A DNA stretch of 64,000 bases from the NCBI GenBank assembly GCA_949317995.1, contig OX439047.1:46501505-46565504 (forward strand), written 5' to 3'. Made by a program: the position numbers and the translations under genes. How positions within the stretch are numbered: position 1 is the stretch's first letter; every line of letters starts with the position of its first letter. The stretch comes from Acholoe squamosa (Eukaryota; Annelida; Polychaeta; Phyllodocida; Polynoidae). The notes beneath the pieces are model-generated. The model saw only the letters and a list, made by a program, of their open reading frames with translations. It did not search any database and had not been told where the DNA came from. Positions 12,897 to 26,373 of this stretch are shown here, in pieces.

Positions 12897-13799
12897 CACT
12901 CTCAGGTGTTTAGAATCTAAATTTTTTTGAACATGTTTAGACCCTAAACATATTTAGAATTGAAGGTGTTTAGACTGAAAGTGTTTAGAAAAACTAGTGT
13001 TTAGGCTCTGATGTGTTTAGGTGATCATTGTTTTTAGACATCATGTGTTTAGGTGTTTTGCTTTTATTCAGGGCTAGGGGAACATCACTTAGAAGTAATC
13101 TAATTTCCAGAATGTAGATGGTAATCCATTGTAGATGGGGATTATGTGGTTGGGGGTTAATATCACCGAAAGGAACCTAAAAGCAGAGAAGGCATTAGTT
13201 TCAAGCTTTGATGGACTTTCTTTTATAAATAAATTAAAAACAAAGTAAATTTTACATTAATTGGTAGATATTGAGTATTTATCTAGTACCTATATGAGAG
13301 AGCAATTCCAATTACTTATTGGCTTAAGAAGTTTCCAAGAGAAACATACTTACTGTGTAACAGTTCATATGTATAGAAAACTCCAAGTCGAGTAGGCCTA
13401 CTTGACAATTTACCCTTCCTGTGTCTGTGGTGAACTTCCTCAGACTGACAGCATATGGGTAGATGGAGACTAACTTGATAGTCTGTATGTAATTTGATAC
13501 CAATGTATAGATGCCACAACCAGATCATAAGTTAGCCTGTCCACGATTGGATTAACCACCACATGTCTAAAGAAGTGACACCCATCACTCTCCCAGAGAT
13601 TGGTTGCCTAGGTTACCACTGGGGTGGGATTAAGTGTCAGGGGATTAAGAGGGGTCCTCTAAACACACTATGGTGTTTAGAGGCTGGAAAATGTCCAATA
13701 TTGTGTTTAGGTTTCAAACACAAAAAATGTCATGTGATTAGAAATGAAGCACAATATCACCCTAAACATGTTTAATATCTAAACACCTTTATGACAGTG
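12897..13799. mobile_element. Subterminal-array inverted-repeat element A (GTGTTTAG type)
   Basis: The termini are CACTCTCAGGTGTTTAG (left) and the complement of CACTGTCATAAAGGTGTTTAG (right), differing by a 4-base gap. TA flanks both ends. The left part is packed with GTGTTTAG/TGTTTAGG words and the right part with CTAAACA words. No transposase is present. It shares its plan with the elements at 28594 and 43711. Confidence 0.75.
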
Positions 13800-13873
13800 T
13801 ACGATTCAGGTGTATTGCAGTTTTGAATAGCAAATTATGATCATTCGAAAATATTCTTTTCAGTAGTATTTAA

Positions 13874-14419
13874 AGACACACGCTGCCCAGTACACAGAGG
13901 CCACCTGGTGGCAGAAATCCAAACCTATCAGTTATACTATTTTGATGGTATTTCTTACCCTAAATGGACCACTTTACCTGGACATATTTTTTCAGTTCAT
14001 TTTTGATCAATATAGATACATTAAAGATATTTATATGCCATTTGAAATCCCATAGGGTCTAATAGTTAAGGGAAAATTAATATTTTTTTTAAAATTCCCA
14101 ACTTTTTCATTTCAACCTTGACCCTCTGCTGATTTTTCTACAAGACTCTGTGGATTGAAAGAGGACATCTATACAAACATTTTGAAAAAATCAGCAGAGG
14201 ATCCTTATGTACGAGAATTGATATGAAAAAATAGTTTTTACCATTATTTTCTATAGTTGAGGAATTTTACACTTAAATTGTCATACTATAAAAGTAAGCA
14301 CCGTGACTTAGGGATTGTTTTTGCATATTTTTATTGTTAGTACATAAAATAATATAATCCAGAGTTATTTGAGATTATCAGCAGCAGAACCCATTCCTGA
14401 CATCTGCTAGCATTTGTCT
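13874..14419. mobile_element. Short TTAA-flanked inverted-repeat element (piggyBac-like MITE)
   Basis: TTAA at 13870-13873 and 14420-14423 encloses ends AGACACACGCT and AGCATTTGTCT, which pair as an 11 bp inverted repeat with two mismatches. An inner inverted pair with the core CTGATTTTTC lies at about 14121-14200. There is no ORF. TTAA duplication is characteristic of piggyBac-type transposition. Confidence 0.6.
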
Positions 14420-14423
14420 TTAA

Positions 14424-17400
14424 GTGATATGATTGATGGTCTGGGCCCATAGTATGACTATACGCCTGCCATTTTCTGGCTTATAGCCTCAAACATGTTG
14501 ATAAAGTCAAGGCATTTGTTCTGCATGTGTGAGTGTGCTGACAATAGTCCTGGAGGAACCAGGTGGGTGTCCTACTGGAGGCTGCTCCTGTACGTGTAGG
14601 CTAATGCTATTACCTTCCTGTGGCTGTCCTCTCAATGCCTCATCCTTCTCTGTCGACTGCTCCATCAGATATATGACTTATCCACTGTTAACTAAGATGC
14701 ATAACACAAAACTCCCCGGGAGTGCCATGAATACTGAAGCAGGGATTTTTCTTCTTATTATTTTGTTTCCATTGTTCCCGAGGTCCGTTAAGTCCATTCA
14801 CAGAATATTAGCAGTCGAATCAGGCATGTAGGCTAATATTTTGTGTAATGAGTAACAATATTCAGCAAATGAACGCAAGGGTCTAGATAACCTACTACAT
14901 ACATATAAGGAATGTATGTCCGCATGCAATTACATCTTTTAGAGTTAAGCCTGCTTGCTGTAACTGCCACATGAATACCGCAAAAAAAATGTTTCTCGTC
15001 TTGATATTTAGGGAAAATTGTTGGAATGTATTGAGCCTGAAGTGCTGCCTCTTTCAGTAGACACATTGGTTTACCATCTTCCTTCTGCTATCATGCACAC
15101 TCGAATTCGAATGGCCTTTTCACAGGTGTCCCATCAGCTGATATGCAGTACTCCAGATGATAAAGGAACGTGGTAAAACTATTATTGTGTGCAACAGATC
15201 CAGGGGGGCGGGGCTTTCAGCTTATACTACTGATAAATAGATATCCTGGGAGAGAAGCCACAGAGTAGAGGAACGCTAGCAAAGGTCACAGAGTCCGTTC
15301 TGTCTTCCAGGGCCATGACCGAGCTGTCTACGGGATTGGGCAAAAGGAGGAGGAAATCTTTTAGGTTAAGATTGGTGATAACGAATCGGGAAATCTCTAC
15401 TAACAATGGATACGTTACATGCATAGAGGTGGGATACATGATCAAGGAGTGAAAGCAAAATAAGTTTACCTGAGGAGTACAGGAAGAGCAAAAATGTCGA
15501 TGAGATAATTATGGAAATATTGTGGAGAGCAAACAGATGAACAAGAATGAGGAATGGAAAGAGAGCGCGAGGTCACGCTGATTGGTAAAGAAGGGTGTGG
15601 GGTGAGGGGGGTAGAGGAAAAAAGAGAGAGCCAAAGATATAGATAAAGATGTGAGAGCGAGCCTCATGTAGAGAACATAACATCCGGGGCATGAAAAAAC
15701 ATGGTAGGAGGGTTGGGGTTGTGGGTGCCAACTGAAAACACTTAGGGTGCTTTCATTACGCCTGGGAGGCATCCATAATGAATGGCCATTGCCGAGCATG
15801 CCAATCAGCTGCTCAGAGCTGACTTCTGCCAATGAGCAGCTCGCTATCGAATTCCGATCGCAGCAATTTTAGACTTCATTTCTCTAACATCTGTGTCTCC
15901 TGCGAGCCCTGCGGATATTGAAGCACCTCGGAAAGCAGGCTGTCATTTTTTATTTAGTACCCCATCAGTAGCAGAGGATCAATCTGTCGATTGGTGAGCA
16001 GTATAGGGAACAGACAGTGGAGAGATAGGGGTGGTGTGAAGTATAGAGAAGGAGCTACCTATAAGCAGCATCAAATATATATAGACAAGGTGATGAGTGA
16101 CTCACTATATACTACAAAGAGTTATTGTATTGAGCAGCAGCTTAGATGTATTACACTCTTTCTATAATTTACACATCATGTCAATTATTTGTCATAATCA
16201 GACATTATTTGCTGCATACACTCTTACATTATGATCGCCTCATACCATAGCCGGACCTCCCAGCCAGAGTTGTTTATATCATATTATATGGATTGAGAGA
16301 ATAAGGAGATTGTAACATTGAAAATTTATGACAAGGTTTTAAAACTAAGTGCATATTATGGGTATTGAATAATCCTAAGAATTAAAAATAATCTGCTCTG
16401 AATAAAATTAGACTCAAAAGGAACTAAGAAATAACTGTAAGGAGCCATGCGTAAAATTCCTATTGAATGTAGGAAGGGCTCGTTCCTTATAACATATATA
16501 CAATGTACTGCATAAATTTGTGTGTGATGAAAAGTATAGTTGATGTTGCTTGCAGACAGTACATGTCAGTGTGTATAGAGGGATGATAAAACTCCCCCAT
16601 CTTCACCCCCTTTCCATCCCATCCTCTTAATACTCACTTTCCTCTATCCAGCCCATCCTAGCTCCATCTTCAGCCAGCCCATAAAACACTAGCACCTCCT
16701 CCCCATCAATCCTCCAGGCATTACCTCCAGGAGCTGTATGTGACATGTAAAGTAAGGCACTCAGAGCTGCACACAGCCAGGATTGGTGCAGAACAGAGAG
16801 CAGCTCACAGCCAAACAGCACATCTCCATCACAGCTGAGCTACTCCATGAGCAGGTCGCATGGAAAATGAGGTCAGCAGAGGGAGGGATTTTGTAGAGAG
16901 CTTCTTTTACTTAGGGTGTGGTTGGTGTTTAGGATAAGTTTCACGTAAATGCAGTCAGCCATTCCATGAAATCCTGTCATTCCTCTTGTTTGCCTCCGTA
17001 GTTCTGAGGGGGTGTTCTTTTTTTCAATGGGGATTGGAAATTGTAGATTCTTTCATTTATGATACATGCATTACCGAGCTGTACAGTCTAGTGCCATTTT
17101 CCGTGGGCGGCTCTGGCCGTCTTAAACGTGTCTGAATCACCTTCTTTTGGAACCCTCTCTAGTCTCGATACACAGACAGGGATGCAGGTAACCATCGATG
17201 AAACTGAAGTCTAAAGTTGTTTTCTTGTCATGAATATTTCAGCACTGCTTACCCCTGTAAAGAAATACATGACACATCCCCTAATAGCCAAATACAGATG
17301 CACATCACCCTATGGGTGTAACTATTATACAAACACAACGATGTGGCAGTGCACGGAACCTGCATATCCCTGGGAGTCTGCGTCCACATGATCCCACACC

Positions 17401-18886
17401 ATAATGTGTGCTCTCTGTAGGTCATCAACCGGATTAACAGGCAAGATTTGATGTAGCGTTTTATTCTTCAGGAAATGCTGTTTGCTGAAATAAAAAAAAA
17501 AGATTGAAACTCCTAGCTTCATTGCGGTTTTAGCAATTTACTCTTTAAATTGGAAATGAAGCTTTTGTTTCTCCATACCAAGCACACTAATGAAAGCCCA
17601 GAAATACACACTAAAGCAATGAATATATAGAATTGTGTCAAGGCCAGCCATAAATCATACTCTTAGGATTATCCCTAGCCATTCACCAGGTTACAATGTG
17701 TATGTCACGAGTCATAAATCTCTAATCATACCTACCATAGAACATAATCCTCCTGCGCACCACACCTATTCAATATCACATTGGTACCATCGCAGCTGGT
17801 AACGTTTGTGAGTATAAAAATGCCAAAGCACACACCCTAATACTTCTCTTCAATGCTGCATTCACATTGGCTGTGTAAGGAAATTACCATTGACCCTCTA
17901 GGGCAAGGTGTATCTAAGGTTTAAGCACAAAAAAAAATTTCGACCCCCCCTCTCGAGGGGGTAAAACTTTTTCGACCCCCCATAAGGGACAAAAATCATG
18001 CGTGAACGTCCCCTTTTAGCCTATAGTAACGCACAGGGTTTTCCACTGAAAACAGGTGAAATTATTTTGACCCCCCATCAGAGGTATTGACCCCCCCCCG
18101 GTCAAGGGGTTGAAAAAATTCTGACCCCCTCAAACCCACCAGCCCCCCCCCCCACTGTTGTTAAAAAATGATCACTCCCTAAGCTGTAAACTACCAAAGT
18201 AAGCATCAGCTGCAGGGTGAAGCAACATCAGTGGAAAAGGTATCGTAGACAATTCCCCAGACCATTCATATACATTTCTCTAATTGTTAAATGCAGGTTT
18301 ATATCGTAGCAGTGTGAGCTTGGCATATTCCCCAATCTTACCCCTCCATCCTCTCTCTTGCCACCACCCCTTACGCCCTTCTCACACGTTAAGCATCCCA
18401 ATGCGGCACCGAGGGGTTGGGGTGAGCAGCTCACGGTTGTTCCACCTCCTGCATATCATATGCGAACTGTGGGCCACCAGAGAAAAGAGCAGGGATAGAG
18501 TCACTCACGTGATTGGAAATAGGGATGACAGATGTGGCCTGGCTGAATGGGGAATCGGTCTCAATGGGCAGGCCAAATTGTAAAGACGGTCGAAGAGGGC
18601 TTTGTTCGCAGACATACACTTGGATCTACACGGGTTACAGAACAATCGCATGCTGGAGGAGGCTGAGCTTCACTTAAAGGTATCCTCTAAAAGGATGGAA
18701 TTGCCCCAGGAGCAATTACCTCAAATTGTCCATCGCATTATCCATTGCCTTTCAGCTGCTAGGGCGAGTGGTGTTCGATTGATTTGGAGTTATTTTATTA
18801 CTTGGGTTTATTTGTGATAAAAGTTATAGATTGGGCTCATGCTGATTCTGAACCTTGGTACTTTTTCTGCTTTGTGTGTCAGTGCT
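14424..18886. other. Intergenic DNA, no gene recognised
   Basis: Short ORFs only (for example 15509-15832 minus). A C-run-rich block at 17930-18160 is listed separately. Around 15640-15900 the base composition is slightly more GC-rich, without a supported gene. Confidence 0.45.
17930..18160. repeat. Block of repeated GACCCCCC runs
   Basis: At least six C-runs of five to eleven bases, most preceded by GA or CGA. One makes a short palindrome (CCCCCTCTCGAGGGGG). The minus strand therefore has many G-runs and could form G-quadruplexes. No coding potential. Confidence 0.6.
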
Positions 18887-19154
18887 CAGGAGGGTCTGTC
18901 CAAAAACCAAACGTGATTGCCTCCTTTATAGCATAAAGCGTGTACATACAAACGTGCGTGATGGCATGCACGTTCTGATTGTCTTTCCAAAGGATATGCA
19001 ATGTGTCTCTATCTGTCTATGGAGAATTGCATACATCTGCTGGTGATAACGTGCACGTTTTATCAAATAGGAAGATGAGAATACCTTTTATCAAAATAAT
19101 TCTCTGCACGTTTCTCTATTCTGAGCTCGTTTACGTTTTGGCAAGACCCTCCTG
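18887..19154. mobile_element. CAGGAGGG-type short inverted-repeat element, copy 1
   Basis: The left end CAGGAGGGTCTGTCC is mirrored by GGCAAGACCCTCCTG at the right. It is about 268 bp with no ORF. Close relatives are at 48745-49004 and, split by an insertion, at 20180-20906. The interiors share words such as GTGCACGTTT. Confidence 0.7.
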
Positions 19155-19811
19155 GTTATCACAGTCTGATCTTCTAGAACACTTTCAGAGATATTCTCGT
19201 TTCACTTTTGAATAGATCTCCGTTGTAAGTAATAGAAGGAAAAGAGATGACTGAAGAACGGATTTTTCAGGACCTAGAAGTGGCAGAAGGCAAATGGAAG
19301 CATTTCATGTATCTTTTCATCCATTCACTTATTTGCATTGGAGGCTCTACAGCAGCGGATAGTGGTATGTCGTTAGTTGAAGATGCATTTGATTTTCCTA
19401 CAACAGAAAAAAAGACACGCAAGGAACTCATATACCCATAGTCTATAAATATTAATACTTAGTTAAGTCTGTGCTAATAATGTACTGAAAGGAAACTCGT
19501 TCAGAAAAACTTTTGACCTTCGTGGGTTCCAACTAAAAGGCACTTGCATGCAATTTTGTTTTTTTACTGAGTTGTAGATATAATTCCGTATGCACCACAC
19601 AGAATCCAGGTTTTACGTCTGACCGCTAAGGTCAGCACCACCAGGCGAGTAGGTCATGAACTGCTCAGTAATGAGCAAGTGAGAGGATGCTTTTACGTGA
19701 TCCGTGTAGGCCTGCAGGCAACTGTAGCCCAGAGGTGCAGTGATGCCAGCTGGATGAAGTGCATGTGAGGGAGGTATGTAACATAAAACTCTACATTACC
19801 ACCAAGAAACA

Positions 19812-19813
<2 letters not shown>

Positions 19814-19897
<84 letters not shown>

Positions 19898-19912
19898 TTG
19901 TGTGTGTGTGTA
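19814..19912. repeat. Compound (TA)n(TG)n microsatellite
   Basis: About 31 TA units are followed by about 19 TG units with one interruption. Confidence 0.95.
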
Positions 19913-20179
19913 TCATATAGATCATAAACACATGTGTGCGTTTTTGTGGGAAAATGGGGATTTGGAATTGAAAAACTACTCCTCAACTGCATGGGGACCT
20001 GAAAATCAAAGTGGAACTTGACCCAAGTCCCAAGTCCATTGAGACCTGTTCTCAGAGGAAATGACTCTGTGATACAATTTAACTCTTAGCTACTGGCTAT
20101 GCATTTGAGATATCTTTTATGCACATTGTGCGCTAATTACGTCAGGTGTGGTAATCACCATGGCCATCCACAACACCAT

Positions 20180-20906
20180 CTGGAGGGAAACGAGAACCAA
20201 AAATTGAAACGTGCACGTCTTTGTATTGCCAAGTAAATATTCCTAAACTCGTTTTGATAAAATATGGCCCAAAGGGAGAGAACGCGCCTCCGGGGTGATT
20301 TTCAGTACTCATTTTGGCCACCAGGGGTCAGGGTAAAACACTGACAAATATGCTAAAAAAAGCTTAGACCAATTTTTGATAAGGAATCCAGTGGTATGCT
20401 TAAAATTATTCCATCTCCACAGAAAATGTTCCATTTTTGGAACAATAGTTGCCATGGAAACATAGAAAATGGTAGGTAAGGCAATTTCTGGTTGCCATAG
20501 AAACCACTCCCCTATTCCAATTTTTGCCACAAACTTTTTTTGAAATTTCTTTAAGAACCCAGATCTGAAAACAGCTCAAACATTCCCTCTAGAATCAATT
20601 TTATGACAAAAACATCACATTTCTTTGACTTGCCATGAATATGACCTTAGCTGTCGAAATGGCGTTAAACATCCATTACTCACTCACTCATTTCTTTGGT
20701 TATTTTTCCACAAAACTGTATTATTTACATAATTATCATTAATGTGCACGTTTCTTACAAATGAAGGACTGTTTTTCCACACATTCTCATGTTAAATCAT
20801 TTATCAAAACTATGAAAACGAGTTAGGCCATGCACATTTCTATCAGTGCTGTCTGAAAAAAAAGTTAACGGGTTCTTCCTTGTCATCTTTTGGCAAGACC
20901 TTCCTG
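20180..20906 (-). mobile_element. CAGGAGGG-type element, copy 3, split by a nested insertion
   Basis: The outer parts (about 20180-20275 and 20745-20906) match the copy at 48745-49004 read on the other strand. Shared words include the end GGCAAGACCTTCCTG and CGTTTTCAT. About 470 bp lie between them. That insert has GTTGCCATGG motifs and finishes with TTAGCTGTCGAAATGGCG, GTTAAAC and an ACTC repeat, which looks like a SINE-type tail. The exact joins are uncertain. Confidence 0.55.
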
Positions 20907-23125
20907 CTGAGTCCCAGTTAAACTAGAAATTCCTATTGGCCCAAACACAAGTATAAGTGTGTGCAGTGATTGAAGAAATTTTAATCTGTGTATTTGGAAT
21001 TACATTGATCCTGAAAATGGCTAAAGATGTTTGAAAAAGCAAGCAACCCATCATGTTATATGTATTGTATTTTATTCTTAATCTATGGTGTTCCTCCCGA
21101 ACATACTCAAAAGGCTCGCTCACACTCAGATCATATAACTGCTCATAACTGCAGTCATTTTTTCTAAATCTTTGAACACATGCTCGTTCATCCATCTAAT
21201 TTAGGCCGGGGGCTGATAGGGTCCACCATGCACCCCCCCACATCCCAATGTGACGGGTATTTTTTCGATCCTTAGGGTCCCCTGAACAAGATTCAAGATG
21301 TTAACATTGATTATCTTAGGATGCACTACAGGTTTTGGCTCATTATCCATGTGCGGGTTCAGACCACTTTTGGGTCAATTTTTGTAACATGTTATTCAAG
21401 GGGTATGCTCAATCCCTAAGCTCTAAGACTATCTTACCTTGTCTGGATCCTGAAGCTGTTGGTCTTGTTGGAAAGAACACATAATAAGCTTTTTATTAAG
21501 CCCTAATATATGTTTTTAAGTTCAGATTCGAGTGTACCAGACAGTCTGGAAGACGGAAGATTGAAATTACAAAGTTCCTTTTTTTTTAATGTAAATCTTA
21601 AATGCGCTCCAGATACATGTATAAAACCTGCCCTTATCCCCATCTAAGCACAATATCTAATATGATTTATGTTACATTGAGTCAATATGATGCTGTTCCA
21701 TTTCAATCATCTCCCTCTTTATGTAAATGAATGTTTTTCCATGCTAAATCTTTATCAATACTCCTGATTCTTATGCAAGAGTGCTGATTGAGAATATGCA
21801 TGTTTCTACTTCATAAAATTTAATGGCGAGGCTGTATACGGCCGAAATTCAAAATGGCCAACAGTAGATTCAGATTTCACTTTGAATTACATAATTGTGC
21901 AGTCTAGAAAGTATGTGGTGGGTCCTACCCCCTATAAATCAGCTTACTAAAATAGAGTGCTGCATTTGTTTTGTTGCTAATTGGTGTGGTTGCCTAGCAT
22001 CAGCAGCTTTGCATAGCAACCAAGCCTGAAAATATGCTTGAATGCTCATATCTGCATGGTTTCTTTTCAGCAACATACTCCCCTGATGTAAACTAGTTTA
22101 TAACTCTTCTGTGACTTTCATCATAGACTAGGAATATAGGTGATAAAAGGTTGCTAGGTTGTGTGGTGGCCTTGCAATAGCAGTTTTACATGGCAACAAA
22201 ATCTAGATTCATACCTGTACGCATATACTATGGCTTGTGCAGTCTCCCCTCAAGGACATAGTTCACTGATTTCAAATTGCATATAGCTCCCTTGTGCACA
22301 TCACACAGTACGAACATAGGTAGTAATAATTGCTCTGTTATGTGGTTGCCTAGCAATTGCAGCTTTACATAGAACCCCATGTCCAAATCTATTCAGATAG
22401 TCACAGATAAGTGTATGGTCTCACCTCAAAACGTTATATGTATAGCTTTCCTGTCCAAATCTCAGAATGGAAGCAAATATAACATGTTGCAAGGTCATGT
22501 ACTTGATGTAAATCTACTTTTAAAATCATGTAATTGACAGACACCATATGATGAGATAATGATAAAATATTTGCCACAGTCACACCCTGTGTTATTTTGT
22601 ATATATACATATCCATGCATATGTACCTCAGATCATCCATGATTACACAGGATTGTAATTCCTAACAACTGTCCCCTCCTCCCTCCCCCCAATATCAAAT
22701 TCATATAACCACTGTCATTTCATCAAAATTTACCATTGCTGGTACTGATAACGCACATTTAGAATACAGAATATTGGCTCTCAGCCTCATAATATACTGC
22801 ATGCCTAATTGATTATCTCAAAAGCCTTGGGCAGCCTACTTGTCTGAAAGTAGGTGCAAGGTGGAATTTGCATTGATCCTGGACAGTGCTGGTTTCATTC
22901 ACATATTGAGAAAATGAAAGAGAAGGATTGGAATACAATCATACAATTCCCAGGATATTCTCTTATCTGTTACCTCTTCAGAGCATCAGGCCCAGTGTTA
23001 TCCATCCTTATATATCTCTGAACATTACATTCTGGTTCAGGTTCTCTCATAGCAGTGTGATCCCAACAGCTGGTGAATATGCTTCTGGACACTTCTGAGA
23101 AGGCATGTGGATCTGTTGCAGTTCA

Positions 23126-23469
23126 TTATCCCCAACACATTTGGTGTAGTGAATTACTAGTTGACCCTGATAAAACTACTGAAGGCCACTGGCACACAGA
23201 CCATTCCACATAACTCACAGTGGACATTATGGTGGATTGGTCTAGCTTATAGAAGAGGGAAGTGTCATCCATATTGTAAAAATTGCTCCTATCATATCTA
23301 GAAAGCACTTGAAGCTACTGTTGTGATCACCATCACTATAATCTGCAGTCTCTCTCTCTCTATGGATCTTATGAATGAAGATCATCTTCCTGCCTTTGAC
23401 AATTGATAGCCATCTTTTAAAATAACCCAGGTTTTGGACATTGAGATGCTCACCACAGTGCCAAGTCAT
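23126..23469 (-). pseudogene. Decayed pogo/Tigger-type DDE transposase fragment
   Basis: Two minus-strand reading frames overlap near 23290 and together read like the middle of a pogo/Tigger transposase. The part before the catalytic domain has YFKRWLSIV (compare the family's WLxRFKxR pattern). After a frameshift comes YNMDDTSLFYKL, corresponding to the conserved NADETGLFYKL block that carries a catalytic Asp. The remaining catalytic residues are not recoverable, and stops follow. A TTAA element abuts its upstream side at 23486. It is non-functional here. The family call rests on motif memory only. Confidence 0.6.
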
Positions 23470-23485
23470 CTATTGCATCTTTTAA

Positions 23486-24197
23486 CCCTTTCGTGCCCAG
23501 AATTATTTTCAGAAAGCTGATTTATTCAACAAACTTGGCATAGTAGAGGCGATTACCTATATTATGTCCAAATTAAAGTATTGGTTCAAATGATAGCAAC
23601 GAGGGCAGTCAAATAGCTTTCAGAAAATGAAATATTAAGCATAGGTGAGAGTATTATATGAGTAATTAAGGGAATGATGATGGCACACAATGTTGAAAGG
23701 GCTAATTTGGATGAAGGTGCCCAGAAATCCTTTTTAACGATTTTGGTAGGAAATAGGCTATTTTCAATTCATAAAGCCTTATTTTGATATTTCAAAGAAA
23801 GCTACACTGGTGGAAATTGAAAAAAAAGACATGTATTATAATTGGATTTCTTGGAGAAAATCACAGGAAAAATATTTCATCAGTATTTTTGGTATTTTTA
23901 TCAATATTCTTTTTAATTTAGTGAATTTTCTGTATTTTCCCATTATTCTCATGGCAAGAGCGCGCACTTTTATGTATTTTAAGCCTATTTTTCATTAATT
24001 ATTTTCTGCTTTAGGATCTATCAATAATTATTCACCTAATGCACCATAACTAATTTGGTACCGTTTGAAAGCCCTTGATGTTACGATTCTTCTAGTGTTA
24101 AAATCATCTTAATCTGATCAATATTAAACCCATGGTGATCTATTGAACATATATGCATGCTTAAGAGCGCACTTTTGCTAATCTGGGCACGTAAGGG
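23486..24197. mobile_element. TTAA-flanked inverted-repeat element (piggyBac-like MITE), nested
   Basis: TTAA at 23482-23485 and 24198-24201 flanks ends CCCTTTCGTGCCCAGA and TCTGGGCACGTAAGGG, a 16 bp inverted repeat with one mismatch. CCC-initial ends next to TTAA are typical of piggyBac-type elements. No transposase is present. It lies inside the 5.2 kb element, next to the transposase fossil. Confidence 0.75.
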
Positions 24198-26373
24198 TTA
24201 AACAGCAATCACAGACTTGACCACTAACTCTGTAATTCATTTTGCAGGAAGATTTGATTAATATAGGCGAGAAAGAAATCATTGTATATTGAATGACTGT
24301 GATGGATACATAACTGCAAATGGACAGAATACTTAATGGGGGGTTTATTGCATGTGTGACCACTATCAATGACATCTGACATATAGGCACAAAGTGACAA
24401 GTAGCTATTAAGATCAAGCTGGCCATCCTAGACAATTGGCTGGCAACGGGCCTGTATATTGGAGACATGATACAAGAAGTTACCAGTCAATCATCCCCTG
24501 TTTTCGCCCTAACTCACAAGGGGCACCCTATCACCCAATGCTTCACTGTTTCTCCTATACAGATATTTAAAATATAAAGTGTGATTGGAGATCACTCCCA
24601 TCTAGTGGAGGTCAAGTGAACTATTCAGGATCTGGGGAGAAATAACCCCCCCCATTTCTAACTTGAGCTGTCATGAAGTAAAACATTCTATCTTGGGAGT
24701 ATGAATGCATGGGATAAATAAATGAATAACAACAACAACAACAACCCTCACATCATCCAAACACACATTTACTACCTTGTTCTATTGTGTTATTGTGGCC
24801 AACAATTTCACACAACTAGATTGATTTCTTGGGATGGATCTGATCTCTTAACTAAGCCAGGCTCTTAATTATCACTTCAGAATCATAGTACTGTAGGTTT
24901 ACTTTAAAACATTATCTGTCATTTGAGGTCTGTTCAATGATCCTAGCACTCATCGTTCCCAGTAAGTGTAAGTAAGCCTGTAGTTCCTATCCAGATCTTT
25001 ATTCTATTTGAACAATGCTCTAGCATAATCATGACTATGCCCTTTACCATCAAGGTAACCTATGCTACTATATGTTGCAATACATCCCTGAGGCGAGACC
25101 ATACACTTATCTGTGACTATCTGCATAGATTTGGACATGGGGTTCTATGTAAAGCTGCAATTGCTAGGCAACCACATGACATAGTAATCATTTCTACCTA
25201 TGTTCATACTATGTGATGTGCACAAGGGAGCTATTTGCAATTTGAAATCAGTGAACTATGTCCTTAAGGGGAGACTATGCACAAGCCATAGTATAAGCCT
25301 ACAGGTATGAATCTAGACATTGTTGCTTTGCAAAACTGCTATTGCTAGGCCACCACACAACCTAGCAACCTTTATCACCTTTATTCCTAGTCTATGATGG
25401 AAGTCATAGAAGAGTTATATACAAGTTTACGTCAGGGGAGTATGTTGTTGAAAGGAAATCATGCAGATATGAGCATTCAAGCATATTTTCAGGCTTGATT
25501 GCCATGCAAAGCTGCTGTAGATAGGTAACCACACCACTTAGCAACAAAACAAATGCAGTACTGTATTTTACTAAGTTGATTTATAGGGGGTAGGACCCAC
25601 CACATACTTTCTAGACTGCACATTTATGTAATTCAAAGTGACATCTGAATCTACTGTCGGCCATTTTGAATTTTGGCCGTATACAGCCTCGCCATTAAAT
25701 TTTATGAAGTAGAAACATGTATATTCCCAATCAGCACTCTTTTTAGCATAAGAATCAGGAGTATTGATAAAGATTTAGCATGGAAAAACATCCATTTACA
25801 TAAAGAGGAAGATGATTGAAATGGAACAGCATCATATTGGCTCAAGGTAGTGTCTTTGCATCCAAGGCAATAACGTGTGTCATAGTCATCAAGGAATTCT
25901 GCAAAATGTCTCATGTTACTTGGAAAGGTTTGCCCTACATAAATCATATTAGATATTGTGCTGAGATGGGGATAAGGGCAAGTTTTATACATGTATCTGT
26001 AGCGCATTTAAGATTTACAGTAAAAAATAGGAACTTTGTAATTTCTTCCCAACTGTCTGGTACACTCAAATCTGAACTTAAAAACATGTATTAGGGCTTA
26101 ATGTAAAGCTTATTATGTGTTTTTTTCCAACAAGACCAACAGCTTCAGGATCCAGACAAGGTAAGATAGTCTTAGAGCTTGGGATTTTCAGCATACCCCT
26201 TGAATAACATGGTAAAATAATTGACCCAAAAGTGGTCTGAACCCGCACATGGATAATGATAATCAATGTTAACATCTTGAATCTTGTTCAGGGGACCCTA
26301 AGGATCGAAAAAATACCCGTCGCGTTGGGATGTGGGGGGGGGTGCATGGTGGGTCCTATCAGCCTCCGGCCCT

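Larger units (their letters stand above)
21203..26373. mobile_element. 5.2 kb element with inverted arms of about 1.25 kb
   Basis: The left arm, about 21203-22432, is mirrored by about 25077-26373. The outermost bases are AGGCCGGGGGCTGATAGG and the complement of AGGGCCGGAGGCTGATAGG. Shared blocks include CGGGTATTTTTTCGATCC and TTCAGGGGACCCTAAG. AATT lies outside both ends. Each arm contains three units of about 175-180 bp carrying GTTGCCTAGCA and GCATAGCAACC words. The centre holds a decayed transposase and a nested TTAA element. The superfamily is not determined. Confidence 0.75.

Noticed and set aside
19693-19992. ORF with HTHTH and IYIYIY runs (also 29995-30219)
   Set aside because: Pure microsatellite translation.
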